A DNA stretch of 43,884 bases from Bacteroidaceae bacterium. GTDB lineage: Bacteria; Bacteroidota; Bacteroidia; Bacteroidales; Bacteroidaceae. The notes below the pieces were generated by a model, which worked only from the letters and a program-made list of their open reading frames with translations, made no database searches and had not been told where the DNA came from. Both the position numbers and the translations under genes were made by a program. Position 1 is the first letter of the stretch. Every line of letters starts with the position of its first letter. Location of the stretch: contig CAAGNV010000057.1 of the NCBI GenBank assembly GCA_900771425.1, positions 1-43,884 on the forward strand. The letters run 5' to 3'. Below are positions 24,541 to 32,529 of this stretch, in pieces.

Positions 24541-25307
24541 GATTGACGCTGTTAGGAACCGGAACAAGCGGCGGAGTACCTCAGATTGGCTGTCAGTGCT
24601 CTACATGCACATCGATTGATCCGCGTGACAAGCGTACACGCTGCTCTGCCATGATTGAGACCGAAGACGCCTGCATACTCATCGACTGCGGTCCCGACTT
24701 CCGTCAGCAGATGCTTGCTCTCGGTCGTCCGTTCCGTCATATAGATGGCATATTCATTACACACGAACACTACGACCATGTAGGAGGCATTGACGACATA
24801 CGTCCTGGTATGCTGTTCGGCGATGTCCGCATCTATGCCGAGGATATCGTGGCGCAGCACCTCACCGAACGCATACCTTATTGCTTCACACCCGTTGAAC
24901 GACGTTATCCTGGCGTGCCCTCCATCACGCTCGAGCATCTGGAACCTCACCTGCCAGTCACCGTAGGCTCACTCACCGTCGTGCCAATACGTGTTATGCA
25001 TGGTCAGTTGCCCATCGTAGGCTTCCGCATAGGACCCGTAACATACATCACCGACATGAAGTCGCTGCCCGACACTGAGTGGCAGTACCTTGAAGGCACT
25101 GAACTGCTAATCGTCAATGCCCTCCATCACCGCACTCACCGCAGTCACCAGAATATCGCCGATGCCGTTCGCTTTGCCCAGCGCATCGGAGCCCGCGAAA
25201 CTTATTTTATACACATGAGCCATTTCATACTTCCTCATGCTCAGGAAGAAAAACTCCTTCCACCCAATATTCACCTCGCATACGATGGAATGGAATTAAT
25301 CCTATAA
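24537..25307 (+). CDS. PhnP-like MBL-fold metallohydrolase
   Basis: The 256-residue metallo-beta-lactamase fold protein opens with LTLLGTGTSGGVPQIGC, the start typical of the PhnP/cyclic-phosphodiesterase branch. Cysteines in CQCSTC suggest the extra zinc site of PhnP. Metal ligands are seen in THEHYDHVGG (about 74-83), VMHG, TDMKSLPD, and a late MSH. PhnP hydrolyses 5-phosphoribosyl 1,2-cyclic phosphate, but no other phn gene is here, so the substrate stays open. The ATG overlaps the murB stop by 4 nt. A MITE-like repeat element begins only 6 nt after its stop. Confidence 0.85.
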   Translation: MRLTLLGTGTSGGVPQIGCQCSTCTSIDPRDKRTRCSAMIETEDACILIDCGPDFRQQMLALGRPFRHIDGIFITHEHYDHVGGIDDIRPGMLFGDVRIYAEDIVAQHLTERIPYCFTPVERRYPGVPSITLEHLEPHLPVTVGSLTVVPIRVMHGQLPIVGFRIGPVTYITDMKSLPDTEWQYLEGTELLIVNALHHRTHRSHQNIADAVRFAQRIGARETYFIHMSHFILPHAQEEKLLPPNIHLAYDGMELIL

Positions 25308-25312
25308 AAATG

Positions 25313-25565
25313 AAAAAGTCCTATTTGGGCAATATTTGTGCATTCACTGACGGCGTGCATTTGACCAGAAAATCAAGTCAAAAGCGGTCGTTCGTAAATC
25401 TTTGGTAATCATCATCTGTAGCATTACCTTAAACGCACCTATGGTCTTCAGTCGATAAGATATGGTTCTTCGGGCTTGAAGATATGGTTCTTCGGGCTTG
25501 AAGATATGGCTGCGTTTCTTATCTGATAAAATCGATTGTGAACGAATATGACAAAGTCATAAGTC
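25313..25565. mobile_element. MITE-like element with 22-nt internal repeats (copy 1)
   Basis: About 250 bp from AAAAAGTCCTATTT (25313) to near 25565 aligns end to end with a second segment at 43391-43670. Shared stretches include TGACCA followed by AAAA-rich sequence, GCGG then TAAxTCTxTGxTAATCAT (near 25382-25412), the repeat units, and CTGCGTTTCYTAT. Inside, two identical 22-nt units start GATATGGTTCTTC and end GGGCTTGAA (25459-25480, 25481-25502), with a diverged third unit (25503-25524). Its ends carry an imperfect inverted repeat (TTTGGGCAATATTTG against ACTTTGTCATATTCG read from the other end). It encodes no protein. It fills the gap between the convergent PhnP-like and Kef-type genes. 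Confidence 0.75.
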
Positions 25566-25623
25566 ACTCGTCATTTTTCAATCAGTCAATTTACGTTATA
25601 ATGTTATGATTTGTTCGCTTTTG

Positions 25624-27894
25624 TTAGGCGTGGCATAGGAATGTCGTGAGTTTTTCGGCTTCGCCTGCAACAAGGATGAGGTCATCCACCATGAACTGGA
25701 TGGTCGGTTCGGGATTCATCAGGTATTCGCCATGACGCTGTATGCCCATAACCAGACACTGGGCTTGTTCGCGTATGCCCGACTGCTGTATGGTCTTGCC
25801 CACGAGTGGATGGTCGGGGGTGATGGTAAAGGTCTCAAGGGTAATGCGTACTTGTTCTGCACGTATTTCGCTGCTGGTCTTTTTCTTGCCTTCTTCCAGC
25901 ATCTGCTTAAACCTGTCAATCTGTTCGTCTGTACCTGCCACTACTATTCGGTCGCCTGGATATACGTGCTTTCCTCCGCCTGGTATGTTGGTGTGGATGC
26001 CACCGCGTATGATGCGTATGATGCTCACTCCGGCTTGCTGGCGCACGTTGAGCTCACGGAGTGTCTTGCCACTGAATGCCGAGTCGGCTGGTACAATGAA
26101 GTCGGATATATGTATGTCGTAGGGCATGAGTCGGCCTGCAAACTGTGCTGAGATAGGGCGATGCTTCTCGGCTTTCTTCTCGCGGGCAGTGTAGTTTTTG
26201 TTGAATTTCTCTTCCATGCGCTTTGACTGTCTCTTTATGAACTTAGACACGGTGATGAAGCATACGATGAGTACAGAGATACCGACCAGCACGCCAGTGG
26301 TGAGGGTAAAGAGGCGGAACAGAGCATAGGAGACGAATCCGATGCCAATGAGTACGCGTGCGAGGTAGAGTCCGGTGATAGAAACCTTGAAGCGGTCGCT
26401 CTTGTACCATAAGGTCTTTATAGTACTGTCCATGCGGTAGCGTGCCACTATGTTGTAGATGAAGGGCGAGGTGATGGCTGCAAGGATAACGAGGGCGATG
26501 ACCTTGACGGTCAATTCGGCTCTGTTGGCTGATAGCAAAGGCTGGAACAACGATGCCTTGGCAAGTATGAACGGCACGGCATACTGGAAGTAAACCAAAT
26601 AGATGAAGATGCAGATTATACTTGAGATGAGTACGCTTGAGAGCACTTTCTTCACATAGTGGTTCCATACGCTTTCGGTCTTGACGGTGTTGAAGCGTTG
26701 TGAGTAGTTGTCGAGCAGCATGAGCGTACCCTTGCTCAGGTGGGTGTTGAGATATGTCTCGGCAGGGGTTGCCAGACGCATGATGTATGGCGTGAGGAAG
26801 GTGGTGATGACCGATACAGCCACGACAATGGGGTAGAGTTTCTTGTCGGTCACGCCTGCGTTCTGTCCGAACTGTGCGATGATAAATGCAAATTCACCTA
26901 TCTGCACGAGCGAGAAACCGCTTTGGAGCGATATCTTGAGCGGCTGACCCGATATCAGGGTTCCGAGTGTGCCGAAGGTAATCTGGCCACAGATGACGAG
27001 CAAGGTGATGATTAGTATAGGCAACCAATACTGCGCCAGTAGCGACGGATTTATCATCATGCCGACCGACACGAAGAATATGGAACCAAACACATTCTTG
27101 ATGGGTTGGGTTAGGTGCTCTATGCGCTCGGCGTCGATGGTCTCGGCCAAGACGCTGCCCATGACGAAGGCTCCGAGTGCACTGCTGAATCCTGCTCCCA
27201 TTGCAAGGAGAACCATGCCGAGACACATGCCGATTGCAAAGATGGTGAGAGTCTCGTCATTGAGGTAGTTACGGAAACGCTTGAGGAAGGTAGGGATGAT
27301 GGCTATGCCGACCACGAACCACAGAATGAGGTATGCTACGAGCTTACCTACTTCGAACAATAGTTGTTCGCCCTCGAACTTCTGCTTCACGGCTATTGAC
27401 GAGAGCAATACCATGAGTACCACGGCAAATAGGTCTTCGACCACGAGTATGCCGAACACTACCTTCGCAAATTTGTGGGCTCCGAGGTTCATGTCGTCTA
27501 TGGCCTTGAACACTATGGTTGTGGATGACATGCAGAGCATACCGCCGAGGAATAGTGCGTTGATTTCGTTCCATCCCATAAGTCGCCCGGCAATGAATCC
27601 GACCGACATCATGCCTACCACGATAACGCCTGCGGCTATGAGTACGGTGCTGCCCATCTGGAGCAGTTTCTTGAAACTGAACTCAAGTCCCATAGAGAAT
27701 AGGAGAAAGAGCACGCCGATTTCCCCCCACATCTCTACGCTCTCACTGTCGTCAATCCATGACTGTCCCATCATATAGGGACCAGCCAACATGCCGGCAA
27801 CGATGTAGCCGAGCACTACTGGCTGCTTGAACAGTTTGAACAGGAGACTTACGATGCCTGCCGTAAGCATTATTATGCATAAATCATGAATCAT
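25624..27894 (-). CDS. Kef/CPA2-type cation:proton antiporter with RCK_C domains
   Basis: This membrane antiporter probably exchanges K+ or Na+ for H+. An N-terminal Na_H_Exchanger domain (about residues 5-400) has VVLGYIVAGMLAGP, VLFLLFSMGLEFSF and the VFGILVVEDLFAV helix. Further membrane segments follow, then two cytoplasmic RCK_C domains (near 605-675, containing GGGKHVYPGDRIVVAGTDEQ, and near 690-756, ending VDDLILVAGEAEKLTTFL). No nucleotide-binding TrkA-N domain is seen. I chose the ATG at 27894 (756 residues, MIHDLCIIML), since the 29 residues from an upstream ATG at 27981 precede the first transmembrane helix and look like translated spacer. It lies downstream of the alanine symporter gene. 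Confidence 0.88.
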   Translation of the reverse strand: MIHDLCIIMLTAGIVSLLFKLFKQPVVLGYIVAGMLAGPYMMGQSWIDDSESVEMWGEIGVLFLLFSMGLEFSFKKLLQMGSTVLIAAGVIVVGMMSVGFIAGRLMGWNEINALFLGGMLCMSSTTIVFKAIDDMNLGAHKFAKVVFGILVVEDLFAVVLMVLLSSIAVKQKFEGEQLLFEVGKLVAYLILWFVVGIAIIPTFLKRFRNYLNDETLTIFAIGMCLGMVLLAMGAGFSSALGAFVMGSVLAETIDAERIEHLTQPIKNVFGSIFFVSVGMMINPSLLAQYWLPILIITLLVICGQITFGTLGTLISGQPLKISLQSGFSLVQIGEFAFIIAQFGQNAGVTDKKLYPIVVAVSVITTFLTPYIMRLATPAETYLNTHLSKGTLMLLDNYSQRFNTVKTESVWNHYVKKVLSSVLISSIICIFIYLVYFQYAVPFILAKASLFQPLLSANRAELTVKVIALVILAAITSPFIYNIVARYRMDSTIKTLWYKSDRFKVSITGLYLARVLIGIGFVSYALFRLFTLTTGVLVGISVLIVCFITVSKFIKRQSKRMEEKFNKNYTAREKKAEKHRPISAQFAGRLMPYDIHISDFIVPADSAFSGKTLRELNVRQQAGVSIIRIIRGGIHTNIPGGGKHVYPGDRIVVAGTDEQIDRFKQMLEEGKKKTSSEIRAEQVRITLETFTITPDHPLVGKTIQQSGIREQAQCLVMGIQRHGEYLMNPEPTIQFMVDDLILVAGEAEKLTTFLCHA

Positions 27895-27992
27895 ATTTTT
27901 AGAAGTTAAAGTGCGGTAGGGATTGAAGGTGTTTTGGGAAAATGGAAAAAGTGAAGAAATCGAAAAGTGAAGGGCATTCAACGGTTAGGGCT

Positions 27993-29366
27993 TTATGATT
28001 GTTCTGCTTCGTTCAATCGGTTCTCCCAAAGATAATACTCCGTATCCTTTGCTATGACTTCTGACAGCAATATGAGAGAAATGAGGTTTGGCAATGCCAT
28101 CAGAGCATTTGTCAAGTCTGCAAAGTTCCATAAATCCTTGAGATTGAGTACGCATCCCACGATAGTCATCAAGACCCATGCCGTACGGTACCACTTTATG
28201 TAGCGCTTGCCGCTGAGGTATTCCACGGCTTTCTCGCCGTAATATCCCCAACCGAGTATAGTAGAAAAGGCAAATGTGATGATTCCAACGATGAGCAGAG
28301 GTGTACCCACATACGGAATCTTTCCGAATGCCATGCTTGTTAGCAATCCCTGATTCTTGAGGTCGATGTCGGGGAAGGCTATGATGCTCGTCACGATGAC
28401 TAGCCCTGTGAGCGAGCAGATGATGACCGTGTCCCAGAATGTTGCCGTAGATGTTACCAATGCCTGGCGTACGGGATTCTTTGTCTTCGCTGCAGCAGCC
28501 ACGATAGGTGCGCTGCCCATGCCTGACTCGTTGGAGAATAGTCCGCGGGCAACACCGAAGCGCATTGTCATCATAATGGCAGAACCGACTGCGCCTCCCA
28601 CGGCTGACTCGGTGGAGAACGCGTCGCTCAAAATCCATTTTATGGCAGGTATGATATATGAACTATTGACACACAGTATGTAAAAACATCCCAGTACATA
28701 GAATAATGCCATGAACGGCACGAGCGTAGTGCAGCAACGTGCTATGCTCTTCACTCCGCCGAAGATGACTAAGGCAATGACAGAGGCAATCACGACTCCT
28801 ATGATTATGCGGCTATACTCATCTGGGAGGAATCCGGAGGTGAGTTGGCACACGTTCTCGCTGATGGCATTGGCTTGGACAGTATTGCCTATTCCGAACG
28901 CTGCTATTGCTGTGAATATGCAAAAGAGCACGCTGAGCCATCGCTGTCCCAATCCGTGTTCGAGAGCATACATAGGTCCGCCTGACATTTCGCCCGAACT
29001 ATTCTTTACACGGTACTTTATGGCAAGCAAGCCTTCGCTGTACTTGGTGGCAATACCGAACAATCCCGTGAGCCAGCACCAGAATACGGCACCGGGACCG
29101 CCCATCGATATTGCAGTAGCCACTCCTATTATATTACCTGTGCCTATGGTGGCAGCAAGCGACGTGGCGAGGGCTCCAAACTGACTTACATCACCCTTGG
29201 AGGCAGAGTCGGACTTTACCGAAATCTTTATGCCTGTGAATAACTTTCGCTGAGGTACCTTCAAACGGAACGTTAGGTAGATATGCGTTCCGACAAGGAG
29301 CACTATCATCGGCAGACCCCATATGAAGTCGTTAATCTGCTTTATTATTTCTGATAATTCCTGCAT
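27993..29366 (-). CDS. AGCS-family sodium:alanine/glycine symporter
   Basis: The 457-residue inner-membrane protein matches the alanine/glycine:cation symporter family, which imports D/L-alanine or glycine with Na+. Typical segments include GNIIGVATAISMGGPGAVFW, EGLLAIKYR, SGGPMYALEHGLG, and FSNESGMGSAPIVAAAA, with TILGWGYYGEKAVEYL near the C-terminus. Length and about 10-11 membrane segments fit the family. It follows the 5-formyl-THF cyclo-ligase gene by 57 bp on the same strand. Whether it is cotranscribed is not clear. Confidence 0.94.
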   Translation of the reverse strand: MQELSEIIKQINDFIWGLPMIVLLVGTHIYLTFRLKVPQRKLFTGIKISVKSDSASKGDVSQFGALATSLAATIGTGNIIGVATAISMGGPGAVFWCWLTGLFGIATKYSEGLLAIKYRVKNSSGEMSGGPMYALEHGLGQRWLSVLFCIFTAIAAFGIGNTVQANAISENVCQLTSGFLPDEYSRIIIGVVIASVIALVIFGGVKSIARCCTTLVPFMALFYVLGCFYILCVNSSYIIPAIKWILSDAFSTESAVGGAVGSAIMMTMRFGVARGLFSNESGMGSAPIVAAAAKTKNPVRQALVTSTATFWDTVIICSLTGLVIVTSIIAFPDIDLKNQGLLTSMAFGKIPYVGTPLLIVGIITFAFSTILGWGYYGEKAVEYLSGKRYIKWYRTAWVLMTIVGCVLNLKDLWNFADLTNALMALPNLISLILLSEVIAKDTEYYLWENRLNEAEQS

Positions 29367-29423
29367 CCTTTTTCGTGATTTATTTTATGTGATTATCGAT
29401 TGTTAATGTCATGTCTTTGCTGT

Positions 29424-29954
29424 TTATGCCTTTAGACCTGAGACTACTTCGTCCACATTGCGGTCATGAGATTCTGACGGCAGTTCTTCAAATAGCTGAA
29501 AGGGAAAGCATATGCCGAGGGTAGGGCAGTGAAGACGAGGAAGCAGGCGGTCGTAATAACCTTTGCCACGTCCGAGACGTTTGCCGTCGTGGGTAAATGC
29601 CCTGCCGGGAATGAGAGCGAGGTCTATATTGCCGTAGTCTTTAACCAAAGGTCCTGATGACTCCGTTATGCCGAACGCACCAGTATGTGTGGAGTCGTTG
29701 CCAATCCATTCATGAAGTTCAAGGTCGTCGCCTGTCACTGTAGGCAGAATGAAACGCTTGCTGTCACTGAACAAGTCACTCAGATTGACTTCGTCCCATA
29801 AGGCACTGTATAGCAATACCGATTTGGCTCTTTGATAAAGCGGATGGTTGCGTATGGCACAGACTGTGGCAGAGTTCTGCTCAGGCAACACTCCATCGGC
29901 GCATCGGCGCTTGAATTCTTGCGTAAGCTGTTTTCTTATATCCTTTTTGTCCAT
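29424..29954 (-). CDS. 5-formyltetrahydrofolate cyclo-ligase
   Basis: This 176-residue cytoplasmic enzyme uses ATP to convert 5-formyl-THF to 5,10-methenyl-THF in one-carbon metabolism. The start MDKKDIRKQLTQEF is the usual family opening, and the ATP/folate-binding motif LGRGKGYYDR is present, preceded by DLALIPGRAFTHDGKR. It ends ESHDRNVDEVVSG. Its first 24 codons overlap the 3' end of the S41 protease gene by 74 nt in another frame. The family motif right at its N-terminus argues that this start is correct and that the protease gene has been extended. Confidence 0.93.
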   Translation of the reverse strand: MDKKDIRKQLTQEFKRRCADGVLPEQNSATVCAIRNHPLYQRAKSVLLYSALWDEVNLSDLFSDSKRFILPTVTGDDLELHEWIGNDSTHTGAFGITESSGPLVKDYGNIDLALIPGRAFTHDGKRLGRGKGYYDRLLPRLHCPTLGICFPFQLFEELPSESHDRNVDEVVSGLKA

Positions 29955-31581
29955 TGGCTTTAGGTGCTATTTTGGGAGTTGTCAGACCGCTTTTATAAAG
30001 TTCTATGGCACGGCGGACTGTTATGTCGTTGCGATTGATATACTCGACGTACTCACTCATGTCAAGTATGTTGTAAACGATGTTTCCGTATATGACGGAT
30101 TCGAAAAGACGTTGCGACCGCAGTATCATGTTGTTGCGGCGCTTGACACCCTTCTTGTCACAGAATTCAATGAACTTTTGTATGACGTGTTCGTTGTGCA
30201 GGTACTTCACGAGTTCGTCTGCCGTCTTGTATTTCTCCAACATCTTGCGGTTGTTGTCACTGTATTCAAAGCAGAACTGCTGGATAAGTCCTTTCTGCGC
30301 AGTCTCTTCGTAGTATGTTGTGAATTCCGTGGTGTCTTCTGCTACGAAGTAGTCTGGCATGATTCCACCGCCTCCATAAACTGTACGACCTATGCTGGTC
30401 TTGAATACTTGACCCGACTGGCGTATGCTGTCTTCGTTAAAGAACTCTCCGTGCTGGTAGCGGTTGATGAGATCTAGTTCATAGTCAGGGTCGTTCCCGC
30501 TTGAATATGGCTTTTGAATGCATCGTCCTGACGGAGTGTAATAGCGTGAAACGGTCAGATGGATGAGACTGCCGTCGCTGAATGGTATAGGTCTCTGCAC
30601 AAGTCCCTTGCCGAAAGTGCGTCGGCCTACGATTATGCCTCGGTCGTTGTCTTGAATAGCTCCTGCAAAGATTTCGGACGCACTTGCCGAGAACTCGTCG
30701 GTAAGTACTATCAGTGGCAAGTTCTGGTATGATCCGCGTCCGTCGCTGTAATAGTCTTCGCGTTTCATCTTACGTCCCTCAGTATAGACAATGAGCTTGT
30801 CTTCTGGCAAAAACTCGTTCACCATATTTATTGCGCTCTCCATATATCCTCCGTTATTGCTGCGGAGATCTATGACAAGTCCCTTGAATCCTTCCTGCTC
30901 GAGACTTGCAAGGGCAATGAGCATCTCTGGATATGTCGTTTCGCCGAACTTGCTGACTTTTATGTATCCGAGTTTGTTGTCGAGCATGTATGCGGCATCA
31001 ATACTTTTTACTGGAATGTCACCGCGAACCACGGTGAAGTATTGTGGTTCCTTACTGCCATGTCGGACGATGCCCAACTTTACGCGTGTGCCTTTCTCGC
31101 CTTTCAACCGATGAAGGGTTTCTTCGTTGTTTACTACCTTGCCTGTATATGAAGAGTCGTTGATGGTCACGATGCGGTCGCCTGCCAGCATGCCGACTTT
31201 CTCTGCAGGTCCACCTTTGATGATGTTTGACACATAGACTGTGTCACTTTTGATTTGAAACTGCACTCCTATGCCGCTGAAACTGCCTTTCAGGTCATCG
31301 TTGGCAGTCTTGGCTGCCTGTGCCGAGATGTACGAACAGTGAGGGTCGAGTTCTGCCAATATGCGTGGCATGGATTTTTCGACGATGTTTGCGATGTCAA
31401 CGGTATCGACATATTGGTCGTCGATGATATATAGCAAATCATTTATCTTGTTCGACGATGTGTTTATGATATTAAGCCGGTTGCCTGAGAATCGGTTGGC
31501 AAAGAATGTGCCTATTACTATTCCTACTATAACGCTTATGGCTATTATTATCGGAACAAAACGGGATGTGTGGTGAGACAT
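29881..31581 (-). CDS. S41-family C-terminal processing protease (CtpA/Prc type)
   Basis: The 566-residue protein has one N-terminal membrane segment (about 8-27), which would place it in the periplasm. A PDZ domain (about 97-185) contains GSFSGIGVQFQ and IIKGGPAEKVGMLAGDRI. The S41 peptidase core includes GLVIDLRSNNGGYMESA. The Ser-Lys dyad is probably Ser300 in DEFSASASE and Lys325 in FGKGLVQ. Such proteases trim or degrade periplasmic proteins by recognising C-termini. The last 24-25 residues (from about KANGQKG on) are encoded within the overlapping cyclo-ligase gene and look like an extension produced by a lost stop. It lies 51 bp after the dCMP deaminase gene. Confidence 0.93.
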   Translation of the reverse strand: MSHHTSRFVPIIIAISVIVGIVIGTFFANRFSGNRLNIINTSSNKINDLLYIIDDQYVDTVDIANIVEKSMPRILAELDPHCSYISAQAAKTANDDLKGSFSGIGVQFQIKSDTVYVSNIIKGGPAEKVGMLAGDRIVTINDSSYTGKVVNNEETLHRLKGEKGTRVKLGIVRHGSKEPQYFTVVRGDIPVKSIDAAYMLDNKLGYIKVSKFGETTYPEMLIALASLEQEGFKGLVIDLRSNNGGYMESAINMVNEFLPEDKLIVYTEGRKMKREDYYSDGRGSYQNLPLIVLTDEFSASASEIFAGAIQDNDRGIIVGRRTFGKGLVQRPIPFSDGSLIHLTVSRYYTPSGRCIQKPYSSGNDPDYELDLINRYQHGEFFNEDSIRQSGQVFKTSIGRTVYGGGGIMPDYFVAEDTTEFTTYYEETAQKGLIQQFCFEYSDNNRKMLEKYKTADELVKYLHNEHVIQKFIEFCDKKGVKRRNNMILRSQRLFESVIYGNIVYNILDMSEYVEYINRNDITVRRAIELYKSGLTTPKIAPKANGQKGYKKTAYARIQAPMRRWSVA

Positions 31582-31632
31582 CTGTTTGAAATTTACGAAT
31601 TACTAATACAAATAGTGGTGTTGCTTTGTTGG

Positions 31633-32070
31633 CTATTCAGCCGTTTCCCCGTCGATTGGAAGGTGGACAACTTCGATGCCGGCGCGTTCAAGAAGATCCA
31701 ATCCATCGCTGAGTCTGTATTGCTCACCATAAATTACTCGCTTGATACCTGCTTGAATAATCAACTTTGAGCATTCAAGGCATGGCGATGCGGTGACGTA
31801 GAGTGTTGCGCCTTCGCTCGAATTGTGGCTTCGTGCCAATTTTGTTATGGCATTAGCTTCAGCATGTAGTACGTATGGCTTGGTAACGTCGTTCTCTTCG
31901 CATACGTTCTCGAAACCTGACGGCGTGCCGTTGAATCCGTCGCTTATTATCATTTGGTTCTTTACGACCAGGGCTCCGACTTTGCGTCGCTGGCAGTAAC
32001 TGTTCTCTGACCATATCTGTGCCATGCGAAGATATCGAAGGTCAAGGTTGTGTTGCTTTTCTGAGTCCAT
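31633..32070 (-). CDS. Deoxycytidylate (dCMP) deaminase family protein
   Basis: This 145-residue zinc enzyme probably deaminates dCMP to dUMP, feeding dTMP synthesis. The zinc site is complete: HAE at 69-71 (Glu71 is the proton shuttle) and PCLEC with Cys97 and Cys100. The segment SDGFNGTPSGFENVC is typical of dCMP deaminase/ComEB proteins. It starts 3 nt after the DUF4847-like gene stop, inside the Crp - M3 peptidase - lipoprotein - deaminase - S41 protease operon. Confidence 0.93.
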   Translation of the reverse strand: MDSEKQHNLDLRYLRMAQIWSENSYCQRRKVGALVVKNQMIISDGFNGTPSGFENVCEENDVTKPYVLHAEANAITKLARSHNSSEGATLYVTASPCLECSKLIIQAGIKRVIYGEQYRLSDGLDLLERAGIEVVHLPIDGETAE

Positions 32071-32073
32071 TTG

Positions 32074-32523
32074 CTATTTCAGTTTCTTTGTTGTCATGGT
32101 TATGTATGAGTCCTTATCCTGTTCAATGCGTAGTACTTGGCTGTCACCTGAATAAGCTGTTGCATGTGTCAGGACGGTGTATGTCTTCTCTTGTATTTCG
32201 CTGTAAATAGGCAGCGATGTGTTGTTGCCGAAACGCAGTGTCAGTTTATGACTTTTGTTGTCAGCGTTCCAAGTGCCCTCTATGTGCGACCCCTTCTTCA
32301 GTACACCTTGAAACGTGTTAGTGCTGAATGTTATGTAATATGCTTCGTTGCCTGCTTCGTAGAACTCTTTCACGTCCTTGCTCACTGTCTGACGGTTGAA
32401 GGTGAGACCTGTTATGTGAAACGTGTTTCCAACGAATATCTTGTTCAGGTCGTCTTCCTCGCTGCATCCGCTGAATGTTATTATGAGGAGTACGAGTATA
32501 TATGCTATTTTGCTTTTATTCAT
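32074..32523 (-). CDS. Small lipoprotein, DUF4847-like
   Basis: The 149-residue protein has a lipoprotein signal with lipobox FSGC (Cys20). The mature part is predicted to be mostly beta strands (FVGNTFHITGLTFN, YYITFSTNTFQGVLKKGSHIEGTWNADNKSHKLTLRF), similar in layout to small lipocalin-like or DUF4847 proteins of Bacteroidetes. No function is known to me. It lies 6 nt after the M3 peptidase stop and 3 nt before the deaminase start, so it is firmly part of that operon. Confidence 0.75.
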   Translation of the reverse strand: MNKSKIAYILVLLIITFSGCSEEDDLNKIFVGNTFHITGLTFNRQTVSKDVKEFYEAGNEAYYITFSTNTFQGVLKKGSHIEGTWNADNKSHKLTLRFGNNTSLPIYSEIQEKTYTVLTHATAYSGDSQVLRIEQDKDSYITMTTKKLK

Positions 32524-32529
32524 GGTGTA

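Noticed and set aside
25624..27894. A KefC with a nucleotide-binding TrkA-N domain
   Set aside because: Only two RCK_C-type domains are visible; no GxGxxG Rossmann motif follows the membrane part.
27895..27981. Upstream ATG that would lengthen the Kef-type protein
   Set aside because: The added residues look like translated spacer, and the family begins with the first membrane helix, as after 27894.
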